NCBI GenBank assembly: GCA_964508025.1
Contig: CAZDSF010000010.1
Coordinates: forward strand, 18,147 to 82,146
Length of the DNA stretch: 64,000 nt
DNA from: JAAZNO01 sp964508025
GTDB taxonomy: Bacteria > Chloroflexota > Anaerolineae > B4-G1 > SLSP01
Reading direction: 5' to 3'
Part shown: one piece after another, positions 34,052 through 42,082 of the stretch
Layout: every line of letters starts with the position of its first letter
How positions within the stretch are numbered: the first letter of the stretch is position 1
Made by a program: the position numbers and the translations under genes
The notes under the pieces: generated by a model
The model's database searches: none
What the model was told of the DNA's origin: nothing
The model's input: only the letters and a program-made list of their open reading frames with translations

Positions 34052-35587
34052 ATGAAGATCGCATTGGCGCAGATCAATTCCATCATTGGCGACCTGGAAG
34101 GCAATGTGGAGCGCTGCCTCGAGGCGGTTGCCAGCGCCCGCGCCCAGGGAGCCGACCTCGTGGCGCTGCCGGAGATGGCGATTCCCGGCTATCCCCCGCG
34201 CGATATTCTGTTCGATGCCAGCTTCACCGAGGCTATCGAGGCGGCGACCCATGATCTGGCGCATCGCTGCGCTGGTGGACCGCCCGTAGTGGTGGGGACG
34301 GCGCTTCCCGGCGGGGCGACGACGCCCGAACATCCGGGCTTGTTCAATGCGGCGGCGCTGCTGCGCGGCGGGGAAGTGGCACTGGCGGCGGCGAAGCAAT
34401 TGCTGCCCACCTACGATGTCTTCTACGAGGCGCGCTGGTTCACGCCAGGCCCCGCGCTGCCTCCCGTGGAAATCGGCGAGCGGCGGGTGGGCTGCCTCGT
34501 GTGCGAGGATCTTTGGGATGAGGGCTATCCCAACCATCCTCCGGCGGAGCTCCTCGCGGCGGGCGCAGACCTGTTGATCTGCATTGCCGCATCCCCCTTC
34601 CGGCGCGGCGTGCTCGCTTCACGATTGCATCACGCGCGCCGCCCGCGCTGTCCCCTGATCTACGTGAATCTGGTGGGCGCCAACGATGAGCTTATCTTCG
34701 ACGGACGCAGTTTTGTGCTCGATGACGAGGGCGCGCTCACGGCGCAGTTGCCGGGCTTCGAGGCGGCAATCCAGGTGGTGGAACTCGCGGGCGCGCCGGC
34801 GCCCTTTCCCGCAACGCCGGCATCCGAAGCGACGCTCTTCGCAGCGTTGACGCTGGGCCTCCGCGATTTTGTCCACAAGAACCGGCTGGAGCGCGTGACG
34901 TTGGGGCTTTCCGGCGGGGTGGATTCCGCCGTGGTCGCGGTGCTCGCCGCCGAGGCGGTGGGCGCGGCGAATGTCACCGGCATCGCCATCCCCTCGCGCT
35001 ATACCGATCCGCGTTCCACGGCGTGCGCACAAGAGTTGGCCGCGCGGCTGGGCATCCGCTTCGAGGTGGTGGAACTGGAGCCGCTGCACCGGGCGACGGA
35101 AACGGCGCTGGGCGCGTGGTTCGGCGATGGAGTGGGGGCCGAAAATGCGCAGGCGCGGCTGCGGATGTTGGTGCTCATGGCGTATGTCAACCGCTACGGC
35201 GGCATTCTACTCAACACGAGCAACAAGACGGAGCTGGCGCTGGGTTACGGCACGCTCTACGCCGACCTGGCGGGGACGCTCTCACCGCTGGGCGATGTCA
35301 CCAAGCCGGAGGTCTACGCGCTGGCGGCCTGGATTCAGGAGACGCGCGGCGGCGTGATTCCGCCCTTCATTCTGGAGCGTCCCCCTTCGGCGGAACTCAA
35401 GCCGGATCAGGTGGACCCCTTCGATTATCCCAAAATCGCGCCGCTGCTGGAGCAGTTGGTGCTGGAAAATCGCAGCAATGCCGCGCTGCGCCGCTCGGAG
35501 CACAAACGCTGGCATCTGGGCGTGATCCTCAAAGTGAGCGAGAAAGCCTTCGGCACCGGACGGCTCATCCCCATCACCCGGCGCTAG
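34052..35587 (+). CDS. nadE: Glutamine-dependent NAD+ synthetase
   Basis: The 511-residue enzyme has an N-terminal nitrilase-type glutaminase domain with the E41, K115, C151 triad (CLVCEDLWD) and a C-terminal ATP-pyrophosphatase domain with the P-loop SGGVDS (about 288-293) and KTELALGYGT. It converts nicotinic acid adenine dinucleotide, ATP and glutamine into NAD+ in the cytoplasm. The length is near that of other two-domain bacterial NadE enzymes. It follows the pyruvate-kinase-like gene by 2 nt and shares an operon with a NadM-like gene, so a late NAD pathway is encoded here. Its stop codon overlaps that of the convergent dehydratase gene (shared CTAG). Confidence 0.94.
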   Translation: MKIALAQINSIIGDLEGNVERCLEAVASARAQGADLVALPEMAIPGYPPRDILFDASFTEAIEAATHDLAHRCAGGPPVVVGTALPGGATTPEHPGLFNAAALLRGGEVALAAAKQLLPTYDVFYEARWFTPGPALPPVEIGERRVGCLVCEDLWDEGYPNHPPAELLAAGADLLICIAASPFRRGVLASRLHHARRPRCPLIYVNLVGANDELIFDGRSFVLDDEGALTAQLPGFEAAIQVVELAGAPAPFPATPASEATLFAALTLGLRDFVHKNRLERVTLGLSGGVDSAVVAVLAAEAVGAANVTGIAIPSRYTDPRSTACAQELAARLGIRFEVVELEPLHRATETALGAWFGDGVGAENAQARLRMLVLMAYVNRYGGILLNTSNKTELALGYGTLYADLAGTLSPLGDVTKPEVYALAAWIQETRGGVIPPFILERPPSAELKPDQVDPFDYPKIAPLLEQLVLENRSNAALRRSEHKRWHLGVILKVSEKAFGTGRLIPITRR

Positions 35588-36549
35588 ACGCCTGCCTGCC
35601 CGCGCCACGGCAAGGCATCCAGATCGGCATTTCCCCCCGAAAGGATGATTCCCACGCGCTGCCCCTCAAAGGCGTGTGGATGCTCGAACAGCGCCGCGAC
35701 TGGCACGGCGGCTGAGGGTTCGATGACGAGCTTCAGCCGTTCCCACACCAGCCGCATCGCGGCGAGGATGCCCGCCTCGCTCACGGTAAGGATGTCGCTG
35801 ACGTGCTGGCGAATGATGGGGAAGTTCACATCGCCCAGGAACGTGCGCAGCCCATCGGCTACGGTGGGCGCGTTGGTGGGCGGGTGGATAACGCCATCGC
35901 GGAAGGAGCGTGCGGCATCATCCACGGCAGCGGGTTCGGCGGCGAGCACCCGCGCGTGCGGCGCGCGCCCCGCTACGGCGAGCGCCGTTCCCGCGAGCAA
36001 GCCCCCGCCGCCCACGGGCGTCAGCACCAGATCGAGGGCGGGAAGCTCCTCCAGCAGCTCCAACGCCGCCGTCCCCTGCCCAGCGATGACGTGAAAGTCG
36101 TTGGAGGGGTGGATGAAGACGGCGCCGGTCTCCGCCAGCACCGCCTCGAGGCGCCGTTCCCGATCCAGCGCCTGCGCGCCCGCCCAGACGATGCGCGCGC
36201 CGTAGCCGCGCACCGCCGCCACTTTGACCGGCGGCGCATCCTCCGGCATGACCACGGTGGCGGGAATGCCGCGCAGCCCGGCGGCATACGCCACTGCCTG
36301 CGCATGATTGCCGGAGGAATGGGTGGCGACGCCGCGCGCCGCTTCCGCTTCTGAGAGCGCGAAGACGGCGTTGCAGGCGCCGCGCGCCTTGAAAGCGCCG
36401 ACTTTTTGGAGATTTTCGGCTTTGAGGAACACCTCCGCGCCGGTTAAGGCGTTCAGCGCGTGGGAGGTGAACACCGGGGTGTGGTGAATGTAGGGGCGAA
36501 TGCGCGCCGCTGCGGCGAGCACGTCAGCGAAAGTAGGGAATGTGGACAT
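35584..36549 (-). CDS. Threonine dehydratase / serine racemase family PLP enzyme
   Basis: This 321-residue fold-type II PLP enzyme has the Schiff-base lysine in VGAFKARGACN (about residue 53), the phosphate-binding GGGGLLAG loop (about 178-185), SSGNHAQAVAYAAG and the C-terminal ILSGGNADL. It lacks the regulatory ACT domain, as in catabolic threonine dehydratases and serine racemases. The expected activities are deamination of threonine or serine or racemisation of serine; these cannot be told apart here. The ATG has AAGGAG upstream. The gene converges on nadE with overlapping stop codons. Confidence 0.88.
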   Translation of the reverse strand: MSTFPTFADVLAAAARIRPYIHHTPVFTSHALNALTGAEVFLKAENLQKVGAFKARGACNAVFALSEAEAARGVATHSSGNHAQAVAYAAGLRGIPATVVMPEDAPPVKVAAVRGYGARIVWAGAQALDRERRLEAVLAETGAVFIHPSNDFHVIAGQGTAALELLEELPALDLVLTPVGGGGLLAGTALAVAGRAPHARVLAAEPAAVDDAARSFRDGVIHPPTNAPTVADGLRTFLGDVNFPIIRQHVSDILTVSEAGILAAMRLVWERLKLVIEPSAAVPVAALFEHPHAFEGQRVGIILSGGNADLDALPWRGQAGV

Positions 36550-36573
36550 GGGTGCTCCTTCAAAATAGTAATG

Positions 36574-36601
36574 GGTGAGCAGTGAGGGGTGAGCAGTTTG
36601 G
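36574..36601. repeat. Short heptamer array
   Basis: GGTGAGC, AGTGAGG, GGTGAGC, AGTTTGG in register, upstream of the dehydratase start. Confidence 0.55.
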
Positions 36602-36720
36602 GCACGGCGCACTGCGTTCTGCTCACTGTTCTCTACTCTCTACGACCTGGCGTATTGTAGGTTGATTCGCGTGCGCCGTCAAACATTCTAATGAGGTAGA
36701 CGCGCGGATAGGTCAGCAAT

Positions 36721-36736
36721 TAGGGGAAATCCCCTA
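36721..36736 (+). promoter_or_regulatory. GGGG-palindrome operator candidate upstream of sugar operon
   Basis: TAGGGGAAATCCCCTA has 7-bp arms around AA. Related half-sites follow: AGAGGGGAAAT (36744-36754), AAGGGGGAAAAGG (36765-36777) and a G5 tract at 36793 and 36811. These cover the region 180-280 nt upstream of the binding-protein gene. Nothing else is seen in 36602-37000 except a 26-codon frame at 36921-37001. Confidence 0.5.
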
Positions 36737-37000
36737 CATGCGATAGAGGGGAAATTCTAACCTAAAAGGGGGAAAAGGGATTGTATCCTACCGGGGGTTG
36801 TGGTTTACTTAGGGGGTGAAAGATTCGCCATCAAAGCAAAACCTGGGCCGATTGCGCCTGGGTTTGGCGCGCCGTGATTTCATATCAGCAACGATTTCGT
36901 AACGTCTCGATAAAGGAGGTGTGACGAGAGAGATTCTGGTTTTGCCCCAAACAGACGGTTTTGTGTTCATTTTCCCTGTATATCCTGAAGGAGGACTGTA

Positions 37001-39151
37001 ATGTTTCGGAAGAATTTGCCTTTGGTATTGGTAACACTGGTGATTGTTGCTTCGATGTTGCTTTCGGCCTGCGGCCCCAAAGCCACCCCCGCACCGGCGC
37101 AGGCGATTGCGGTAGGTATCGTGCTCCCCACTAAAGATGAGCCGCGCTGGATCCAGGATGAGACCCGCTTCCGCGATGCGCTCAAGGCTGCCGGCTACGA
37201 AGTCGAGATTCTCTTTAGCCAGGGTTCTTCAGCCAAGGAGAAAGAGAATGTCGAGGCGCTGATCACCAAGGGCGTCAAAGTCATCATCATCTGCCCGCAT
37301 GATGGCACCGCCGCCGCCGCCGCTGCGGAAGCAGCCAACAAAGCCGGGGTCAAGGTCATCTCCTATGACCGCCTGATCCGCGATACCGCAGCTGTGGATT
37401 ACTATGTGACGTTTGACAGTGTGGCCGTAGGCGAGGCCTGGGGGCAATACCTGATCGAGCAGGCTTCGGGCAAGGGCAACAACCTGTACCTCTACGCCGG
37501 CGCCGCCTCTGATAACAACGCCTTCCTGTTCTTCGAGGGCGCCTGGAACAAACTCCAGCCCAAGATCGCCGATGGCACCTTCGTGATCAAGAACTCCAGC
37601 GAAGCCATCAACCTCTCCAGCAAAGCCACCCTCACCCGCGACGAGATGGCGAAGATCATCGGTCAAGTGACCACGAACTGGGACTTCAACACCGCCAAGA
37701 ACCTGGCGGAAGCCAACCTCACCGTTGCGACTGCCGCCGACAAGGGCAAAGTCTTCATCCTGGCCCCCAATGACGGCACTGCGCGCGCTATCGCCGACGC
37801 CTTCGCCGCTGACCGGGATGTGACCCAGTACTTCATCACCGGGCAGGATGCCGAGAAGGCTTCCGTCCAGTACATCATTGATGGCAAGCAGTCCATGACC
37901 GTGCTCAAGGATGTCCGCACCCTGGTCGCGGATGCCATCACCGCCGCAGTGGCTTACCTCGAAGGCAAGACGCCGGCGCAGACCACCACCTACAACAACG
38001 GCGTCAAGGATGTGCCCGCCAAGCCCTCGGCCATCGTCACCGTGACCCGGGATAACGTGAAGGCCGCCATCATTGATTCCGGCTACTACCCCGCCAGCGA
38101 CTTCCCCAGCCTGGGCGCTGCGGTTCCCACGGGCAAGCTCGCGGTAGGTATCGTGCTCCCCACTAAGGATGAGCCGCGCTGGATCCAGGATGAGACCCGC
38201 TTCCGCGATGCGCTCAAGGCTGCCGGCTACGAAGTCGAGATTCTCTTTAGCCAGGGTTCTTCAGCCAAGGAGAAAGAGAATGTCGAGGCGCTGATCACCA
38301 AGGGCGTCAAAGTCATCATCATCTGCCCGCATGATGGCACCGCCGCCGCCGCCGCTGCGGAAGCAGCCAACAAAGCCGGGGTCAAGGTCATCTCCTATGA
38401 CCGCCTGATCCGCGATACCGCAGCTGTGGATTACTATGTGACGTTTGACAGTGTGGCCGTAGGCGAGGCCTGGGGGCAATACCTGATCGAGCAGGCTTCG
38501 GGCAAGGGCAACAACCTGTACCTCTACGCCGGCGCCGCCTCTGATAACAACGCCTTCCTGTTCTTCGAGGGCGCCTGGAACAAACTCCAGCCCAAGATCG
38601 CCGATGGCACCTTCGTGATCAAGAACTCCAGCGAAGCCATCAACCTCTCCAGCAAAGCCACCCTCACCCGCGACGAGATGGCGAAGATCATCGGTCAAGT
38701 GACCACGAACTGGGACTTCAACACCGCCAAGAACCTGGCGGAAGCCAACCTCACCGTTGCGACTGCCGCCGACAAGGGCAAAGTCTTCATCCTGGCCCCC
38801 AATGACGGCACTGCGCGCGCTATCGCCGACGCCTTCGCCGCTGACCGGGATGTGACCCAGTACTTCATCACCGGGCAGGATGCCGAGAAGGCTTCCGTCC
38901 AGTACATCATTGATGGCAAGCAGTCCATGACCGTGCTCAAGGATGTCCGCACCCTGGTCGCGGATGCCATCACCGCCGCAGTGGCTTACCTCGAAGGCAA
39001 GACGCCGGCGCAGACCACCACCTACAACAACGGCGTCAAGGATGTGCCCGCCAAGCCCTCGGCCATCGTCACCGTGACCCGGGATAACGTGAAAGCTGCC
39101 ATCATTGACTCCGGCTACTACCCCGCCAGCGACTTCACAAATCTGCCGTAA
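37001..39151 (+). CDS. chvE: Sugar-binding lipoprotein with two tandem near-identical binding domains (ChvE-like)
   Basis: The 716-residue chain has a lipoprotein signal (LLSAC, Cys24) and a Pro/Ala linker, then two periplasmic-binding-protein type I domains (about 37-368 and 381-712) with the same protein sequence over some 332 residues. The motifs (AVGIVLPTKDEPRWIQDE, PNDGTARAIADAF, ITGQDAE) match multiple-monosaccharide binding proteins. A normal ChvE has one such domain of about 330-350 residues. The domains are joined by PSLGAAVPTGKL. AAGGAGG precedes the ATG. It delivers sugars to the ATPase and permease encoded next. A surface-tethered tandem receptor would have two binding sites per anchor. 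Confidence 0.88.
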   Translation: MFRKNLPLVLVTLVIVASMLLSACGPKATPAPAQAIAVGIVLPTKDEPRWIQDETRFRDALKAAGYEVEILFSQGSSAKEKENVEALITKGVKVIIICPHDGTAAAAAAEAANKAGVKVISYDRLIRDTAAVDYYVTFDSVAVGEAWGQYLIEQASGKGNNLYLYAGAASDNNAFLFFEGAWNKLQPKIADGTFVIKNSSEAINLSSKATLTRDEMAKIIGQVTTNWDFNTAKNLAEANLTVATAADKGKVFILAPNDGTARAIADAFAADRDVTQYFITGQDAEKASVQYIIDGKQSMTVLKDVRTLVADAITAAVAYLEGKTPAQTTTYNNGVKDVPAKPSAIVTVTRDNVKAAIIDSGYYPASDFPSLGAAVPTGKLAVGIVLPTKDEPRWIQDETRFRDALKAAGYEVEILFSQGSSAKEKENVEALITKGVKVIIICPHDGTAAAAAAEAANKAGVKVISYDRLIRDTAAVDYYVTFDSVAVGEAWGQYLIEQASGKGNNLYLYAGAASDNNAFLFFEGAWNKLQPKIADGTFVIKNSSEAINLSSKATLTRDEMAKIIGQVTTNWDFNTAKNLAEANLTVATAADKGKVFILAPNDGTARAIADAFAADRDVTQYFITGQDAEKASVQYIIDGKQSMTVLKDVRTLVADAITAAVAYLEGKTPAQTTTYNNGVKDVPAKPSAIVTVTRDNVKAAIIDSGYYPASDFTNLP
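37109..39136 (+). repeat. 996-bp intragenic tandem duplication
   Basis: Copies at 37109-38104 and 38141-39136 have a 1032-bp period. By eye I find only four single-base differences, one near the 5' end and three near the 3' end, all silent; the interior looks identical. A 36-bp unique linker separates them. Confidence 0.88.
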
Positions 39152-39177
39152 GGCGTAAAATAGAGAGCGTATGTTCA

Positions 39178-39213
39178 AGCAGGAATAGTGGTGCGCGCAT
39201 CACTATTCCTGCT
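39178..39213 (+). promoter_or_regulatory. Intercistronic hairpin between binding-protein and ATPase genes
   Basis: AGCAGGAATAGTG and its exact complement form a 13-bp stem around a 10-nt loop that itself contains TGCGCGCA. It lacks a U-tract. At this place in transporter operons such hairpins commonly protect the upstream message and lower downstream expression. Confidence 0.7.
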
Positions 39214-39253
39214 CACTGCTACTAAGCCCTGTGGTCATGTAACTGGAGGCGCT

Positions 39254-40777
39254 ATGGAGACCCCGATACTGGAAATGCGGAATATCACCAAGGAATTCCC
39301 CGGCGTAAAGGCGCTGAGCAACGTGAGCTTCAGCGTTGCCAGAGGCGAGATTCATTGTCTGGTCGGGGAGAATGGGGCCGGTAAATCTACGTTGATGAAA
39401 GTGCTGAGCGGCGTGTGGCCCTACGGCACATATACCGGCGATATTTACTTAAACGGCGAGCTACAGACATTCAAGCATATTAGCGATAGTGAAAAGGCCG
39501 GCATTGCCATTATCTACCAGGAGCTTGCGCTGGTGCCGGAAATGTCGGTGTATGAGAACATCTTCCTGGGACACGAAATCAGCAATGGCGTTACTGTGGA
39601 CTGGAACGAGACCATCAAGCGCGCCACCGAGATGCTGGCGCGCGTGCGATTGGACATCAATCCGGCGACCAAGGTCAGGGATTTGGGCGTGGGCAAGCAA
39701 CAACTGGTGGAAATTGCCAAAGCCCTCAGCCGCAACGTCAAACTGCTGATTCTCGATGAGCCGACCGCGGCCCTGAACGAGGATGACAGCGAGAACCTGC
39801 TGAACTTGCTGCGCGAGCAGAAGGCGCAAGGCGTCACCTGCATCATGATTTCCCACAAGCTGCGGGAAGTGATTGCGATTGCCGACTCGGTGACGATCCT
39901 GCGCGATGGGCAAACCGTCTGCACGCTCGACGCGCACAAGGGCGAAGTGACCGAACAGGTCATGATCAAGCACATGGTGGGGCGTGAAATTGACAATATC
40001 TATCCCCCCAGGGCCGACCACGAACCCAGCGATGAGATTATCTTCGAGGTGCGCAACTGGAACGCTTACGATCCGCGTCTCGGGCGCGCCATTCTCAAAG
40101 ATGTCAATTTCAGGATCAAGAAGGGTGAGATTGTGGGCTTTGCCGGGCTGATGGGTTCTGGACGCACGGAGCTGGCGCTGAGCCTCTTCGGCAACTCCGT
40201 CAAATACCAGGTCTCCGGTGAGGTGTACGTCAGAGGTCAGCCGGTCAACTTCAAGCATCCCAGAGATGCCATTCAGACCGGCGTGGCCTATCTAACGGAA
40301 GATCGCAAGGGGAATGGGCTGATCCTGATTCAGGATGTAAAACAGAATATCAGCCTGGCAAATCTCCAGGAGCTCGCCCGCCGTGGCGTGGTGGACGCCA
40401 ACGCCGAGATCAAAATCGCCAACGAGTACCGCGCCTCGCTCAATATCAAAACCCCCACCGTGGCGCAAAAGGTGGGCAACCTCAGCGGCGGCAACCAGCA
40501 GAAGGTCTGCCTGGGAAAATGGCTCTTCGTCAAACCCAACATCCTCATCCTGGATGAACCGACGCGCGGTATTGACGTGGGCGCCAAATACGAGATCTAC
40601 ACGATCATGAATCAGCTGGTGCAGCAGGGCATGAGTATCATCATGATCTCATCGGAGTTGCCGGAAGTGCTGGGGATGAGCGATCGCGTCTACGTGGTCT
40701 CTGAAGGCCGGATTACGGGCGAGCTGCCCATCGCCGAGGCTACACAAGAGAAAATCATGGAAATGGCGACGAACTAG
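39254..40777 (+). CDS. mmsA: Multiple-monosaccharide ABC transporter ATPase (MmsA/GguA-like)
   Basis: This 507-residue protein has two ABC domains. The first has Walker A GENGAGKST (about 37-45), Walker B LLILDEPTAAL and a signature-like VGKQQLVEIA. The second (about 260-500) has the degenerate Walker A seen in sugar ATPases (GLMGSGRTELA), an intact LSGGNQQKV signature and LILDEPTRGID. This is the usual pattern of CUT2-type importers (Mgl/Xyl/Rbs/GguA). It energises uptake through the permease encoded 10 nt downstream. I start at ATG with GGAGGC upstream, after the intercistronic hairpin; the longer open frame overlaps that hairpin. Confidence 0.93.
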   Translation: METPILEMRNITKEFPGVKALSNVSFSVARGEIHCLVGENGAGKSTLMKVLSGVWPYGTYTGDIYLNGELQTFKHISDSEKAGIAIIYQELALVPEMSVYENIFLGHEISNGVTVDWNETIKRATEMLARVRLDINPATKVRDLGVGKQQLVEIAKALSRNVKLLILDEPTAALNEDDSENLLNLLREQKAQGVTCIMISHKLREVIAIADSVTILRDGQTVCTLDAHKGEVTEQVMIKHMVGREIDNIYPPRADHEPSDEIIFEVRNWNAYDPRLGRAILKDVNFRIKKGEIVGFAGLMGSGRTELALSLFGNSVKYQVSGEVYVRGQPVNFKHPRDAIQTGVAYLTEDRKGNGLILIQDVKQNISLANLQELARRGVVDANAEIKIANEYRASLNIKTPTVAQKVGNLSGGNQQKVCLGKWLFVKPNILILDEPTRGIDVGAKYEIYTIMNQLVQQGMSIIMISSELPEVLGMSDRVYVVSEGRITGELPIAEATQEKIMEMATN

Positions 40778-40787
40778 GAGGCTTAGG

Positions 40788-41972
40788 ATGTTTATCAAGA
40801 ACTTACAGAAGGTCCTGAAACAGAATATCCGTGAATACGGCATGTATATCGCCCTGTTCGTGATCATGATCATTTTCTCCATCACGACCAAAGGCATTTT
40901 CATTTCCTCGCGCAATATCAGCAACCTGATGAACCAGACCGGCTATATCGCCGTTCTGGCTGTGGGCATGACGCTGGTCATCGTCATTCGGCACATTGAC
41001 CTGTCCGTAGGCTTTCTAGCGGGCTTTCTCGGCGCCATTGCGGCGATTGCGCTGGCGTTCTGGAAGTTGCCGGTCTTCGTGGTGATTCCACTGGTGCTGG
41101 CGTTGGGCGTCGTCGGCGGTTTGATCACAGCCTTCCAGGTGGCGCAGTTCAAGATTCCCTCATTTGTGGCGTCTCTGGCCGGCTGGCTGATCTATCGCGG
41201 CGCGTTGCTGATGGTGACAGCCGGTACGGGCACGATCATCATCTCCAATGCCACCTTCAACGCTATCGGTAACGGCTACATTCCCGATATTCCGGTGCTG
41301 ACCGATTTGTTTCCCGATGTGCATGTTCTGACGCTGCTGTTGGGCGTCGGCGCGATTGTGTTGTTCATCATCGGGCAGCTCAACGACCGCAAAAAGAAGC
41401 AGGCGTACAACTTCGAGACGCTGCCGCTGGATATCTTCATCCTCAAACTGGCTTTCATCTCGGTAGTGCTGGCGTTGATTACCTGGGTGCTGGCGGGGTA
41501 CAATGGTCTTTCCTGGACGCTGGTGGTGGTGCTGGTCGTGGTCGGTATCTATCACTTCGTCACGACGCAGACCGTGCTGGGCCGGCACATCTACGCCGTT
41601 GGCGGCAACCCCGAAGCCGCAGAACTGAGCGGCATCAATGTGAAGAAAATCACCTACGTGGTTTTCGGCTCAATGGGGATGCTCTCGGCGCTTTCGGGCA
41701 TTCTCTTTGCCTCGCGGCTGCAATCCGCCACCACGACGGCCGGCACGCTGTTCGAGCTGGACGCGATTGCCGCCGCCTACATCGGCGGCGTGTCTTCGGC
41801 GGGCGGCGTCGGCAATGTCATGGGGTCGCTCGTCGGCGCGATCGTCTATATGTCGCTGACCAGCGGCATGAACTTGATGAACATTGACATCGCTTACCAG
41901 TACATCGTGCGCGGTCTCGTGCTGGTAGCCGCTGTCGTCTTCGATGTCGCCACGCGCGGTCGCGGCAAGTAG
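40788..41972 (+). CDS. mmsB: Multiple-monosaccharide ABC transporter permease (MmsB/GguB-like)
   Basis: The 394-residue integral membrane protein has about nine to ten hydrophobic helices and CUT2 permease landmarks: GMTLVIVIRHIDLSVG (about 63-78), IPSFVASLAGWLIYRG and GGNPEAAELSGINVKK (the cytoplasmic coupling loop near 263-278), and a late GGVSSAGGVGNVMGS. A cytoplasmic charged insert (NDRKKKQAYNFETLPLD, about 198-215) sets it apart from RbsC and matches GguB-type permeases. Two copies with the MmsA ATPase should form the importer. AGGAGG precedes the ATG. A 14-bp terminator-like hairpin follows the stop. Confidence 0.93.
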   Translation: MFIKNLQKVLKQNIREYGMYIALFVIMIIFSITTKGIFISSRNISNLMNQTGYIAVLAVGMTLVIVIRHIDLSVGFLAGFLGAIAAIALAFWKLPVFVVIPLVLALGVVGGLITAFQVAQFKIPSFVASLAGWLIYRGALLMVTAGTGTIIISNATFNAIGNGYIPDIPVLTDLFPDVHVLTLLLGVGAIVLFIIGQLNDRKKKQAYNFETLPLDIFILKLAFISVVLALITWVLAGYNGLSWTLVVVLVVVGIYHFVTTQTVLGRHIYAVGGNPEAAELSGINVKKITYVVFGSMGMLSALSGILFASRLQSATTTAGTLFELDAIAAAYIGGVSSAGGVGNVMGSLVGAIVYMSLTSGMNLMNIDIAYQYIVRGLVLVAAVVFDVATRGRGK

Positions 41973-41999
41973 CCCAGCGCAACAAAAAGGCAAACCAGC

Positions 42000-42044
42000 G
42001 AGAAGGCGAGTCAATCCCATCACAAGCCACTGACTCGCCTTCTC
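42000..42044 (+). terminator. Hairpin after the transporter operon
   Basis: A perfect 14-bp stem (GAGAAGGCGAGTCA and complement) with a 17-nt loop, no clear U-tract. It lies between mmsB and the ABC-kinase gene, so the latter may be read at a reduced level or from its own promoter. Confidence 0.65.
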
Positions 42045-42082
42045 CTTGACCTTTCAGATTTGCCGATGCATTTTCACAGCCC

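Noticed and set aside
36921..37001. A 26-codon GTG frame overlapping the binding-protein ATG (TAATG), as a leader peptide
   Set aside because: The GTG follows the AAAGGAGGT directly, too close for normal initiation, and there is no regulatory codon pattern.
37001..39151. Two adjacent binding-protein genes with a missed stop
   Set aside because: The linker is in frame with no stop or second signal peptide, so the sequence reads as one gene. An assembly cause is kept as an alternative.
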